Origin: Lineus longissimus
Lineage: Eukaryota > Nemertea > Pilidiophora > Heteronemertea > Lineidae
Length of the DNA stretch: 64,000 bases
Reading direction: 5' to 3'
Assembly: GCF_910592395.1 (NCBI RefSeq)
Contig: NC_088308.1
Coordinates: 24,135,501-24,199,500 of the forward strand
In this document: positions 13,501 to 28,500 of the stretch, in pieces
Position numbering within the stretch: position 1 is the stretch's first letter
How the letters are laid out: the number at the start of each line of letters is the position of its first letter
Translations under genes and position numbers: made by a program
Notes under the pieces: generated by a model
The model's input: the letters and a program-made list of their open reading frames with translations, nothing else
Databases searched by the model: none
Told to the model about the DNA's origin: nothing

Positions 13501-16500
13501 CAGTACTCATGCCATCTCTTTGTGATGTTAGGTTTCTCTGCAAGAAGGTTGCCATCGGCATCGTCAATGCACGTCAGTCGGCGCGGTTTCTGCTGGGTGA
13601 GCTCTTTAACTGTGGCCTTGGTGTTGTTTGCACGTAGGCTGGACTCTATGTGGTCACACTTGCTTTGGATCCAGCTCTCCTTGGCCTTGCTGACTTCTTT
13701 CTTGACTTCCTTGTTGACGGTACGTTAAGTGTCGCCGTCCTGGGGTGAGTTGAACCTGGATTGCTTCAGCTGCCGTCTCTCATCACATTTCTACAGGATG
13801 GTGTCGGTTATCCAGCTCTTCTGTTTCCGTGGTCGCCTTTTGCCTAGGACTTTCATGGCTGCTTCTCTCAGGTTCTCTTCAACTTGTTGGTTGAACTCCT
13901 CTGGTTCTAGGTCCATGCTCAGCAGATGTGCAAAGCGGCCACCCACTTCCGCTTGGAATTGCTCTACGATGTTGCTGTCTTTGAGTTTTGCGAGGTCGTA
14001 GCACACTCTTCTACTCGGCTTCCTCTCAATGTTCTTTAGGCGAAGGATAAGTGACGTCAACACGAGATCATGGTCGCTGCTTATGTCAGCCCCTGGGAAG
14101 GTTCGGGTTTTGGAGAGGTTGAAGCTGCTTCAGAATCTGTTGGCCACCATGATGTAGTCTGTCATGTTGTGGGTCTTACCGTCTGGGGAGTGCCATGTTG
14201 CCTTGCAACTCGGCTTCCTTCTTTGGAACGTGTTGCAGATCGTCAGCTCATGAAAACGAGCGAATTCGAGAAGCCTCAAACCTCGGTCATTGGTGACTCC
14301 CAGTCCGTGTCTTCCGATCGTGCCTTTCCATTGGTCGTGAGCATCAGGTCCGATTTTAGCATTCCAGTCGCCCATGGATGTCCTGCTTTGGCAGCCCTTG
14401 CAGTGTTGTTGTTACCGCATCGTAGTAGCTGTTCATGTGATCATCAGTTGCATCAGAAGTCGGAGCGTAGATCTGCATGACTGAGAGGTTGAAGGGCTTT
14501 GCACTTAGCCTGATATAGATGATACGGTCGGAGATAGGTCTGAACTCCATCACAGTATCCGCCGTATACTTGTGGATCAGGAATGCTGTCCCGCCTGCAT
14601 GTTTCGAGTCATGCCCGCTGTGGAAGAGCCGATTGCCTCCGGCTGTCCTTGACTCCCCAACTCCAGTAAGTCTTGCCTCGGCTATGCCTATGATGTTCCA
14701 GGTGTAGCGTTGCAGCTCATGCTCTAGCTGTTCGATTTTGCCGTCAGCATTAAGTGTTCTTACATTCCATGTACCCGCTACGACTGTTCCTTTTCTCAGT
14801 TTCAGTTCTGTTGGTTTGCCAGTATCACACTTATCGCCACCACCCTGGCAGGAAATGGTGCGCGCGGACGTTGTTGACCCGGGTCTCGTCCGATCCGGTT
14901 TGGATACTTTATTTTTAGTCATGATCATTGTCAATTCACAGGCATAATATTTCCAAGCGGTGCCCATCTCCTCTCCTGGAAAGTGCTAGATGGCCGTTGG
15001 CTTGATAAGCTCATCCGCCCTTAAGATGGTTATACTATTAGACGTGTTTTACTATTAGAAAGCAAATAATATAGCAAATTGTCACAATATAAGTTGCAGT
15101 GAAATGTTATGATATAGCTTCTTGCACGTTTTACTGGAAAGCGAAGACGATATGATGGTGATGTCAATGGTGATGTTTGTTGCCAAAGTGCGCAACGTAA
15201 AAAGATTAACTTTATGACCATTCCTTCGAGAACTACATGAAAATGGACACATCAGTATTTTTGAGATGCCGTTTGATATGTGGTACACTTTTAGGAATTG
15301 TCGTAGACTTTAAACATGCTCTTACCGCCAGATCAGCTGTGTCATTGAATCCCTGTCCCTGACCATCTTTCACCATTATCCTGAAGGCGAATTCCTTCTG
15401 TGCGAACAAGCCGAAGCTGATCTTTGAAAGAACTTCCCCAGTGCCAGGATCCATGTAGAAGTATTCACCATCCGTACTGGGGATGATGCTGAAGACCAAC
15501 TGCCCCTGGTCACTGCTATCCTTGTCGGTGGCCTGAAAGATAAATGGTGCTATAAAGTGTCAATATCTAGGTTAAAGCTTCAAGATCACAATCATACTGT
15601 CTTGGCATAGACGGGGATACAACTACTTTGATAAAAGCAGGACCGAAAATAGCCTTAGGATGGCACTACTAGGCCAATTGTAGCGGCATTCAGCTTAAAA
15701 AGGAAGCAGAACTCAACAATACCAACCTTTATGTAAATGACATGGGAGTTGAATGTAGCATCAGCAGGCACACCAGCAATGTTCTTCTTTCTCTGGAATT
15801 CTGGTGGGTGATCATTCACATCGGCAACATTAATGGTGATAGTAGCTTCATTTGGCTTATCTAAAAAAATATAATGAATTGTAGCTGGTTTTGCCTTGCA
15901 AGCTTCAAAGCTAAGGAGTAGATTCCAGGTTGTTTGATGTCATAGAAGCTTGGAGCACATGTCTTTTGAGATAAAAAGAAAACTAGAACAGTCTTTTACT
16001 AAAATGCTTTACCTGTTGCTCTTCTTCTCCTTGATTTTGGGGTTTTGCTTTTTTTAACAGCTTCTGCTCTTACAACTAGAATGTATTTGGAGACACTCTC
16101 TCGATCCAGTTGCTTGTCACAATAGAGCTTACCATCACTGGGAACAATCCTGAAGTTACCTAAAATGACCAAACAAGAAAAGACAATTACTCACTTGTCA
16201 AGCTGAGAATGATACAACATATTTTGAAAGGATAACATTTTGCATCTGAGATGTAAAAATGAAATGTTTGCAAGGTTTCTGAAACTGTTCATCTCAACTT
16301 ATACAATACAGGTCTTCATATATATTTTAATCCGAAGAAAGCCACTTCGATATGCTCCTCACCTGCTTCATTCCCACTGACAATGCTATACACGACCGGT
16401 CGTCCAATATTTTCATCTGAGGTGCCCAAGTCAATGACAAGCTGGCCTGGACTCTGGTTTTCTTTGAATTCAATGTTATATTCTTTCTTATCGAACATTG

Positions 16501-19500
16501 GAAATGGGCTGCTATCGGCAATATAAATCTGAACCTAAAAAGACAATATGAAAATGCTTTAAGTGATAGAAAGGTATATTTGGTGAAAGAGTTGACAACT
16601 TTTGCAATCGTCTTGCGCTACTGTGAAATGAGGACAGTAGTTGAACAAAAAGATTAAAATTCCTACCTTTGTCGTAGCGGAGGATGGTGGGGCATGGAAG
16701 TCAGTTGCCATTATATCAAGCAGGTACTCGTATTTCACCCTGGCACTTATTATCTTGGCAGTAGTTAGCTCTCCAGTGTTATTATTGATAACGAATGTTC
16801 CATCAGCGTCTCCTCCTGGATTATGAAAAGATTGATTGAAAGGTACAACTGAGCACAAAGCATAAGGTGCAAAGCCTTCACCCTGTTCATCATTAATTGA
16901 ATAAAATCTTTGAAAACCACATCATGCTTTTTGTTTCATTGGTTGGCCAGGCAAAGACGTTTATAGCATCCTTGCTCTTCAGCTTCCTGTTTCTGGAAAT
17001 AGCGTCCATCGCAGACCATGTTCATCGAGTGAATTATGACTCGGTATATCATGGAGGCTTAATTTCTGTTAAGTGTAAGCCAGTAGAATCGTTTATAAAA
17101 ATAAATATATGACAATTTACCTGAAATGTTATAGGAATATTCTCCTCTGCCAGCATCCAGGTTAATCACAGAACTACCTACTGCTAGAGCATCTGTCACA
17201 TTGACCAAGTAAATTGAACGGATGAAAACCGGGACATTGTCATTCATATCTATGACATTGACGTTGATCTGGGCTGTGCTGCTCCTTGGAGGGTTCCCCA
17301 GATCCACTGCGGCAACTTTTATTTCATAGGAGGATGTTGTTTCATAGTCCAGGGATCGAAGTGTCTTTAGAATACCATATCCATCTGAAATACGTTTATG
17401 TTTATATTGCTGTATGTTTAGAACGATCAGTGGTGATTTAAAGTGATTGTTAAGGGTGATATTTTGCCTATTCAGAGTAAGCTATACCTTGTCATAAAAT
17501 TTACATATCTCAATGTAGTAATATATGTTAAGAAAAAAGACATTTCCCTACCTTTGTTTTCTATGAAGAACATATTGTCACCTCCACTTAACAGTGAAAA
17601 GAATATCTGTCCGTTAAGTCCACCATCGCTATCATTGGCATAAACTCGCACAACCTCAAGGCCAGCTTTGTCATTCTCGTTTACAGCGACAGAATATGGA
17701 TCGCCATAGAACGTGGGGATATTATCATTTACATCTTTCACTGTGATTGTAACAAGGACACTACTTTTCTTGCCTCCTCCATCGGTAGCTTCCACTACCA
17801 GTTTATATGTTTCCTTTTTTTCCCGATCGAGAGGTTTGATGACTGATAATACTCCTGTGGCATTGTTAATCTGGAAGGTTTCATCTGAAAATGAAATGTT
17901 ATTGTTCAAACCATACCATCAATCTTCTGTTGGAGTGCATGTACATGCAAAAGATGAAATGCAAGTATGAATGCTCCATTCGCCCTGACTTCGTTCCTTT
18001 CTAAAAGTAGAATCTATTGAGATATTGGAGGTAGTCTCTATTGGAAGTAGGCCAGTTTGGCACTGCTGATCATCTTTTCCTCGATCGATATATTTCTGAT
18101 AATAACTCATTTCTCAGTGACTCATATTAACATTAATAGATTATGAGTTATATTTTGTGCTCTATTTAGGCAATGTCGTTAGTTTTTATAGCATCAGTCG
18201 TAATCTCACCTTCATTTCCACTTGAGATAGTGTAGGTTATTGTTCCATTTGACCCATAGTCTGAATCTTCTGCAAGTATAGTTCCAAGGGCATGGATGCT
18301 GTGATTGCCTTCATTCACAGTGAAGTCATACTTGGGGTCCGCAAAGGTTGGACTGTGGTCGTTGATGTCCTCTAAGGTCACAGATACCTGTGAAGAAAGG
18401 AAAATATTGCGTCAGTAAATGCTATTGCAAAGAATCACGCGGCAAAGGTTTAACTAAAGCACTAGTGGGCAGATTGGATGGTAAAAGTGTGTTTGGGTAA
18501 CCTATGGTTCCGTTCTGTGACGCCTTCTCTCAGTGTGAAGAAAGTGCCTGTTGCCTGTTGCTCAAAATGTTGTATCAATCTGCTGGAAAATCAGCATTTC
18601 ACTGTGAGACCTGGCATAACTGGGGATCCAATAAATAAACATTTGCTTCCTTCAGATTAAAAAGATGAATCTTTGAGAGTTTTGATTGGGAGGAGTTCGA
18701 CCAAAATTTCAAGATTTTTTTTCTCGGTTAGCCTTGCACATATTCTGTACCCTTAGTCACGGCTTGGTTGGCTTGGTTACTTCAATCCGCATGCATAACC
18801 GGGTGCAAAATCTGGAAATTTTGTTTTGACTTCTGCCAAATGTGGTGATTCAGACAGTAGAGGCCTCAACAAAATGGGTGTCATGATGTGCATGCTAATG
18901 GGAAAGGAAAATAACACTGGCCAGTGTGCACAGCACACATGTATTCAAAAATAAGACGTAAGGGAATTTTTGAAGAAAACGAGACAGTGTGGATAGCAGT
19001 ATTTTTTATCTAGTTCACAAAAACGTAGCGGAAATGTCACATTTGATCACCCTAGCAGTCATAGTGAACTAGACATTTGAGAGCTTGAATGATACGTAGC
19101 ACTCATATGTGACTCTAGAGAATTAAAGATTCACAGTATTTAAATATGAAATGTCACATTAAGAACGTGAAAGATTCTAAGGAATCTAATGTGACAATTG
19201 AAAACATATAAAAATCTGACGTGACACTTAATAAGAGCTTTACAGTTTTACAGTATTCTATGGCATTTTAGAACTTTAAAGATTCACGTTGTCTAATGTA
19301 ACAGTTGAGATGTATTTGGTACGTAAAATTGACAGTCGATGTGAAATGATGGTTTTCAGACTAAAAACTACTGTACCTGTTTCTGTATAAAAATACAAAG
19401 CAAATGGGTTAAACACCTAATACACATAATCAATAAAATCAAAATGGAAAGACTAGTCATTAGTTAACTGACTTTTACTTGGATTGCTACGATATCGCAC

Positions 19501-22500
19501 ATCGATGAAATAGCCCTACATGCCTTTATACGACAAGACAACTGATGCAGAAGACACTTAAAATTTAAAATATAAATACGAGGAGAAAAAAAAATGACAC
19601 TAAGAATTTTAAACTTTATTAAGTATCTTGAGTCGGTTGTTAGAGTTCGACAAATGTATTTGGAAAGCTTTGTGGACTTGCAGTTGAAGGCGCAAAAGGA
19701 ACAAGGAGAGAGTTGCATTGTCTGTTTGAGACTATCAGACCATCAAATAATAGTGTTGGTTATCATGTTGCTACTGCGATTCAACTGATTCTAGTGCCAT
19801 CAACTGCGAGTCATAACAGTCGGCAAGCGGGGAGAATCATTTGCCCTTCTTACTAGCCACTTAATAGGAATATAACAAGTACTGAGGACTTACGACGGCA
19901 TAAGATGTCCTCTGTGGGATCCTATTGGCTGTGAGGACCTTGACAGTGAAGGAATAGTACATCCTCTCTTCTCGATCTAGTCGTTTACCAGTTGTGGTCA
20001 CATTGCCCTGAAAAAAAATGTTTACTTGTTTTAGCACAGTATCATACAGCTATATGGTAATCTTTATCAGCTAAAGCTGTTGGCGAGTTCATGTCCAGGG
20101 CAGAAATAGTTATGGTTGTGATGGTATATAAGAACATTGATCGAAATAAGGATCTATAATATGACGGCAACTAATGCGTTTTACAACTTATTGTTTATTA
20201 GATGCTCAGCTTCAGATGATTCACGTAAAGGTTACGACAAGAATATATATCAATACATTTGTGGTTGCTTACCGATGTCTTATCAAGGGAGAAGAATTCA
20301 TTCTCTTTCGTCAATTCGTAGTTCAATACTGTCGTTTTATCCTTTGTCGTGGCCAAAACTTGTACTACGAAGGTTCCTTTGGGCGATTCCTCTGCCAGAA
20401 TGACATCATACGATGCCTTGACGAACTGCGGCGTATCATCGCTAATGTCGTCAATCTTCACATAAAGTACAGCAGAACCAGATTTGGAGGGAACTCCAGC
20501 ATCTTTTGCAGTGACAGTTAAATCCAAAGTTGAATTATTCCCAGAATTCGACGTTACGTTCGGCCCCAAAAATCCTTCAGATATCAACTTGTTTTTATCG
20601 ATGTAGACAGCAATCGTTATAAGACCAGTATCAGGATTGATAGCGAAATATTGTGAACCTGGTCCAGTTAGGGAGTATGTCAGTTTGGCATTATCGCCTT
20701 CATCTGGATCCATTGCTCTTGGCCAGACGATGACAGATTTTACTGGCGATTTCTCCAAGATATTCGCGCTGTAGACAGCTTCTTCAAATGTGGGGTTGTG
20801 ATCATTGATGTCTGTGACTTTGACTCTAATTGTGGACTGTCCCTGAAGCAAGGGATTTCCACTGTCGTTTGCGTAAATCTGGAAAGCATATTCGGGTGTC
20901 TTTTCTCTGTTGAGTTTCTCAGTCGTGGTGATGTTCCCATCTTTACTAACGGCAAAGGGTACTGAAATGAACAAAATGAAAATATTGCTAACTATACAGT
21001 ATCGGGGCAGTTCACATGTAGGAAGCCAATTATACAAAGTGAAGCTGGATTTAAAATAGGACAGGCGAACAAAATCTGCGACCCAAAATATCTCTGTTGG
21101 TGATGTTGCATCTGTTGTTTGTTCATAAAGCATGTAAAGCTATCATAGAAAATACAATTGCTTTTGAAGGGGATTTTGGCAAAGACGTTCCTGCCAGGTA
21201 AAATCACCGCATACCTGATGCATTCATAAAGTAAGTGATAGTTCCATTTTCTCCAAGATCCTCATCGTTGGCCCGGACTTGAGTGACAAAAGATGGGGCA
21301 GCTTGTTCCTCTGCTACATCAACACTTATCTCAGATCTGGAAAAAAAACAAGAAATATTTCAACACTAATAAAACTGTTCCGAGAAAATTATTTTTTAAA
21401 ATTAACTTTAAATTTATATTTCACCCTGTCTTATGAACTACCTACCTGTCGAACTTCGGAGCGTTATCGTTGTAATCAAGAATTGTGATCTCAACATTCA
21501 CAAATCCTTCCAGTGGACCAGGTACAACTCCTCTGTCTTGTGCCGACACATTCAAGGTATATTGATTCACTGTCTCACGGTCAAGTCCTCCCGTCACATA
21601 TATGTTGCCTGAATAGCAAAACGAACTTAAAAGTTAAAACTGAAGATGGTCACTTTCGATTTTCACAGTAGCCTCGGTCTACCATATGTGAACGCCAAGT
21701 GTTTGTGTTTGAATCATGTACGAATGTATGTGGAAAGGCAAAGGAGACACTGGCTCACATCTTAGTAGGTTGCGAAGTCCACAATTTCCAGGCTCACAAA
21801 GAATGGCACGACGCCGTTTGCAAGACAGTAAGGAGACACATACTGATGGATACCATCGGTATGTCGTCTCGAGAGGCCGGGGTCAATGACCACTCCTACT
21901 CCGGAAAGAGGCTAAGATTACTCTGGGACACGCTGGTCCCCACGGGCCCGGCAATAAAACACCGGCGCCCCGACATGCTTGTCTTTGATGAGAAGGAAAA
22001 GGAAGTACTAATCGTCGAGATAGCTGTCAGCTCCGATAGACCCTCCTAGAACGTGCGTAGGAGAAACGATCCCAATACCTTAAGCTCGCAACAGACCTAG
22101 CCCGAAGCAACCCCGGTTGGAGGACCACATTAGTCCCCATCGTCGTTGGGACCTTGGACTCCATATGTTCTATACGGATGGGAGCTGTGAAGCTGGGTAA
22201 ACTAACTCGGAGGAAGCGCTTGATTGAGGAATGCCAATGGTCAGCAATCTTTGGAACAACTCAAACTATCAAGCAACACCTCTCCCGGGACTAAGAGCGG
22301 ACCTAGAACAGCATCTCAAGCTGGACAACGTCCAAACAACCGACATGCGTAGGGCGGGTTCGAGCACTGAGACTCGCCCCCGAACTGGCGTCATCGTGGG
22401 GCGTCCCTCAGCGACCGCAAGGAAGCCGGGGCGCTGTTAACCTTCCCTGAGCTTTTATCCGAGTACATTCGTGTTTAAACGTCCACGCTCTTCTCATAGA

Positions 22501-25500
22501 GAATACAAATGTTAGGTGAAAAGGAGAAGCAACTTACCTGACAGTCTGTCAATATAGAACTTCCCATCATGTCCAGTTACAATTGAGTACTGGATCATGG
22601 CATTAGCTCCCACATCGCCATCACTGGCAAACACACTTCCAACCTCGGTATTAGGCGCCGCTTCCTCACTGACTTTGAACTGGTATTCCAAATCTTTGAA
22701 AACAGGTCGCTGGTCATTGATGTCAGTCAGTGTTATGGTGATGTTTGTACTTGCACTCAGAAACCCAGCATTGCCGTTTTGGTCTTTTGCAACAACCTGA
22801 AATCACACCTCTGTAATTATTGTTATCTGTTAAAGCCGCAGGAAATTTGCAACCAAAAGGAAAATGACAGTGCCAAAAGATGTGATTTGGAAATTCGTCG
22901 CCTGAAGCAGAAGTGTATGGAGCGTTATTCCGTCTTATTTCAACTCACTTAAGCATTTTGAATGGACAAAAATAGAAGGAGTGATCAGCAAGCACTGGAC
23001 AACTAATCTTACCGTTAGCATCAGAGTATCCTTTGTCTCCCTGTCCATAGAGGAGGAAGAGGTAGTGGACTTGACTTTGATCGTTCCCGTAGCTCCATCA
23101 ATTGTGAAAAGTTGTGCATCATCACCACTCAGTTCATACTTAATCTTGGCATTATCACCATTATCAGCATCTCTTGTGGTTATTGGAGGTTTCTGCAAAA
23201 CAATAGAAATGCAGTTCGATTATGTTATTAACTGTGGACTAAATGTTTATGAAATTTTTCCATTCAACGGGATGCCGAGTACGAGTCGGGATATAAAAAA
23301 TCGCCGATTCGTAAAAGGTATGTTAAGTAAGAAATTATATTTCTTGAGTTACCTGGTCAGTTGCAACATTGTACAAGAGCAAAACGCCCTTCTTTAATGG
23401 CCGATTGATACAACAGGTGGGTCAGGGAGGGCAGGAGCTCTGCAGTGTATATTGTACTTACCACCACAACATTTGTGCCGGGAGGGGCATGTTCCGCTAC
23501 AGTGCCAGCATACGGTTCATCAACGAAAACTGGTGGATTGTCATTTACATCCAAGATACTGATCTCAACTTCACAAGTGCCCTAAAACAAAAATAACTGA
23601 AAGTTAAGTATATCAAGCAAAACACAATAGTTGTGCTTCACTAGAAAGTGTAATCAATCAGCGTAACTCTATTTGTATGTCACCCGAAGATGACAACTGT
23701 TAATCATTGGTGGTTTTAGTTGTTCATGTCCAACCATCACCATCGTTGGTGCCTTCCTTTCGTCATGTTGTGATAGCTGTCATTTATTATCAACAGACGT
23801 ATTGAAATCTAGAAGTTCTTACTCTTCGACTTGGCTTGCCCTTATCCTCCGCGGTCACAATGATGAAATACTTGTCAACTTGCTCCCTGTTTAGTATCCC
23901 AGCGGTCGTGATGCTACCATTCTGGCTAATTGCAAACAACCCTTGTGCATTCCTTGAGGTGATCTGGTATGCAATCTCCCCATTGAGTCCCTCGTCCTTG
24001 TCCGTTGCTGATACTTCCCCAACTGATTGTCCCGTCGTATTTGTTTTATCGTTTTCTGGGACAGAGAACTTGTACACAGCTTCTTTGAAGATTGGATTAT
24101 TGTCATTTGCATCGACTACAATAATCTTCATCTTGGCCTATGGGACAGGAAATTAAAAGGGAAAGTGTGATTTGAAAAACATTAAACAGCAACCCAAGTT
24201 TATGTGATGAAAAACACTCAACTGCGACATCTGTCTCACTGTGTAATATATGATGAGCTTGCTGGGGGATTGCTACTCTACATACGTCCACCTGAAATAC
24301 TTATAACAAGGCATCGCTATGACTACCTCCAAATGTCTCGGCCCTTACCAAAAATCTAACTAAAGATATGAAACTTACAGTTGAACTTTGTTTGCCATCA
24401 GTAACCTTTACAGTCAAATTGTACATGGCTTGTACAGTAATGTCCAAACTCTTGTTCAACTTTATGTCACCAGTCTGTGGGTCAACGATGAATGCTTCAT
24501 CCGTATTTCCCTCGGGCTCTATACTGTACGTCAGATTTGTGTTAATCGGTTCGTCTGGGTCTGATGCAGCGATGGTGGTGATGGTGAATAACAGGGGTGA
24601 CCCCTCAGACACTGGCACGACGTATTCTTGCTTCTCAAACTTGGGAGGCTTGTCGTTGATGTCCTTGGCATTGACTGTCACCTGAATGAGAAAAATGTGA
24701 GATATTTGTGGTACCGCTAAATATTGGCTGAAGTTATTCAAGAAAAGTGTAATTATTCAACATCGGAGGAAAGAAAGGTCATTACCCACGAGTCTTCAAA
24801 ACATGCCACGATGACTTGCAGAAAATTACCAATAATAGATACTTACTGTTGTTGTAGCAGAGAGGGAAGGTGAGCCCCTATCTTGTGCCTTAATGGTCAA
24901 AACATACACTCCCATGCCGTTCTTTATGATGAGGCCTTGTTTCTCCCTGTCGAGTTCCTTTACAGCCCGTAATGTGCCAACATTGCTTCCTGTGTCAATA
25001 ACGAACTCTTTGTCATCATTTCCTTGGAGGATGCTGAAGTCTATAGCAGCATTGTTCCCAGCATCCTTATCAGTTATTGTCACTTTGAATGCTAGGGACA
25101 GACTATCTGGACCTGAAACAAAATTGAACATTCAAAGCAACCATAATTTGAGGGAATGTATTTAAGTATCTCACAGATAGTGGTGAGAGTAAGGACGTAA
25201 AGATGAATGCCTACTTGCAATCAAATGAATGCCGTCTATGGACAGCCGTCTCATCATCATCATCATCATCATGTCCCGCAGCTGTTAGGCCATTGGGGCG
25301 ACGCTGCATGCATGACTACTTGGCACCAGAGGGATCGGTCCTCTGCAAGGCGGATCAGGTCCTCTGTTCTACGTCCTGTCCAATCTTTTAAGTCATCCAT
25401 CCAGATCCTCTTTGGGCGCCCTCGCTTTCGCTTTCCCTCAACTGTGCCCTGCAAGATCGTATTTGCCAGGGTTCCCTTGGCTCTGGTCACATGGCCAAAC

Positions 25501-28500
25501 CATCTCAGTTTCCTCTTCTTGGCAACTGTCAACAGGCTGTCATGACGTCCAATGTGCTGGGTGACCAGCCCTCTGACCTGGATGTTGGTGGTGTGTGACG
25601 TGTAGTGGATGTTTAGAAGCCTTTTGTAGCAGTTTAGCTCGAACGCGTTGATGCGTTTCTCAGTCTCAGTGTTCAGCGTCCACGACTCAGCAGCATAGAG
25701 GAACACCGAGATCACCAATGATCTTAGTAGGTGAAGCTTTGACTGCATAGAGATGTTCCTATCTCGCCAAATCCTCTTCAGTCTTGCCAGGGCTGCTGTA
25801 GCTTTGGCAATTCGAACCTTCACCTCCTTCAGTGATGTCCCATCTTCTGTTTGAGGAAGACGAAATCTGTTACTTGCTCCAGATGGTAGTCCCTTATGCA
25901 CACATCTATCTGCTCCTGGCCGCCGGATACCATGGTCTTCGTTTTCTCCAGATTGATCTCCATACCATATCTGCCGCTGGTCTTGTCTACTTTGTGGGAG
26001 TGGTCAATCTGGTCCTTCGGTGAGCCATGCAGGAGGTCGATGTCGTCAGCGAATCTAAGATTGCTCATCTCTCGACCCGAGATCGCCACGAGGGACTCTA
26101 GTTCGGTGCACGCCTCTGCCATGATGTTCTCGAGGAATATGTTGCATAGGGTTGGTGAGAGGAGACAGCCTTGTCTTACGCCAACGGTGGTTGGAAAGCA
26201 ATCGCTGAAGTCTTCTCCAACTTGGACCATGCTCCTTGATGCTGTATGTAGTGCCTCGATACAGTTGATAATGCCAGCGCTGATATTGTACCTCCTCAGG
26301 ACTGCCCACAAGCCTTCCTGCCAGATTCGATCAAAGCATTTCTTGTAATCAACAAAGTTGTGGTACACAGGTTTGCCCAGCTGTCTGTATTTCTCACACA
26401 ACACCCTCAGATTGAATATCTGTTCTGCTGTAGATCGGCCTTTACGGAATCCGGCTTGCTTCTTAGATAGGATTGCCTCGGCTTGCGGATCACCTTCAGG
26501 AAGATCTTACTCGGGTGGCTTATCAGGCTGATGGTCCAGTAGTTGTTGCATTTACGTAGATTTCCTTTCTTCGGTATAGGAATGACGATGGATGTTGTCC
26601 AGTCCTTAGGCCAATTCCCGGTCCTTAACACTTGGTTGCATATCCTAGTATATGCCTTGATCACCGTTTCTCCACCGCTTGAAAGGAGCTCTGTAGGGAT
26701 GTTATCAATTCCTGGTGATTTGCCAAGCTTCAGACTCTTCAGAGCTGCTTCGACTTCGCTCTCCAGGATTTCGGGGTCTGGATCAACCTGTTCTGTCGTC
26801 TTGTCCGTGAGCTTTTGGAGAACCTCCTGCTCGGCTGTAATTTGGTAGTTGTACAACTCAGAGCAGTACTCATTCCATCTCTTTGTGATGTCAGGTTTCT
26901 CGGCAAGAAGGTTGCCATCGGCATCGTCAATGCACGTCAGTCGCCGCGGTTTCTGCTGGGTGAGCTCTTTAACTGTGTCATAGGCCACCTTGGTGTTGTT
27001 TGCACGTAGGCTGGACTCTATGTGGTCACACTTGCTTTGGATCCAGCTCTCCTTCGCCTTGCTGACTTCTTTCTTGACTTCCTTGTTGACGGTACGGTAA
27101 GCGTCGCCGTCCTGGGGTGAGTTGAACCTGGATTGCTTCAGCTGCCGTCTCTCATCACATTTCTGCAGGATGGTGTCGGTTATCCAGCTCTTCTATTTCC
27201 TTGGTCGCCTTTTGCCTAGGACTTTCATGGCTGCTTCTCTCAGGTTCTCTTCAACTTGTTGGTTGCACTCCTCCAGTTCTAGGTCCATGCTCAGCAGTGG
27301 TGCAAAGCGGCCACCCACTTCCGCTTGGAATTGCTCTACGATGTTGCTGTCTTTGAGTTTGCGAGGTCGTAGCACACTCTTTTACTCGGCTTCCTCTCAA
27401 TGTTCTTTAGGCGGAGGGTAAGTGACATCAACACGAGATCATGGTCGCTGCCTATGTCAGCCACTGGGAAGGTTCGGGTTTTGGAGAGGTTGAAGCTGCT
27501 TCGGAATCTGTTGGCCACCATGATGTAGTCTATCATGTTGTGGGTCTTGCCGTCTGGGAAGTGCCTTGCGACTCAGCTTCCTTCTTTGGAACGTGTTGCA
27601 GATCGTCAGCTCATGAAAACGAGCGAATTCGAGAAGCCTCAAACCTCGGTCATTGGTGACACCCAGTCCGTGTCTTCCGATCGTGCCTTTCCATTGGTCG
27701 TGAGCATCAGGTCCGATTTTAGCATTCCAGTCGCCCATGATGAGGTGGATGTCCTGCTTTGGCAGCCCTTGCAGTGTTGTTGTTACCGCATCGTAGTAGC
27801 TGTTCATGTGATCATCAGTTGCATCAGAAGTCGGAGCGTAGATCTGCATGACTGAGAGGTTGAAGGGCTTTGCACTAGCCTGATATAGATGATACGGTCG
27901 GAGATAGTTCTGAGTTCTGAGTTCCTTGTGGATCAGGAATGCTGTTCTGCCTGCATGTTTCGAGTCATGCCAGCTGTGGAAAAGCCGATTGCCTCCGGAT
28001 GTCCTTGACTCCCCAACTCCAGTAAGTCTTGCCTCGGCTATGCCTATGATGTTCCAGGTGTAGCGTTGCAGCTCATGCTCTAGCTGTTCGATTTTGCCGT
28101 CAGCATTAAGTGTTCTTACATTCCATGTACCCGCTACGACTGTTCCTTTTCTCAGTTTCAGTTCCGTTGGTTTGCCAGTATCACACTTATCGCCACCACC
28201 CTGGCAGGAAGTGGTGCACGCTGACGTTGTTGACCCGGGTCTCGTCCGATCCGGTTTGGATACTTTATTTCTAGTCATGATCATTGTCGATTCACAGGCA
28301 TAATATTTCCAAGCGGTGCCCAACTCCTCTCCTGGAAAGTGCTAGATGGCCGTTGGCTTGATAAGCTCATCCGCCCTTAGGGTGGATTTGGTTTTTAGTT
28401 CCATCTGGGTGTCTAGCCATCCACCACACCAAAGTCAAGGACTCTGGTGGGGGTAACGGTTTAATCGCCGATGGCCCGACCCTGAGCATGTTGCACTGGT

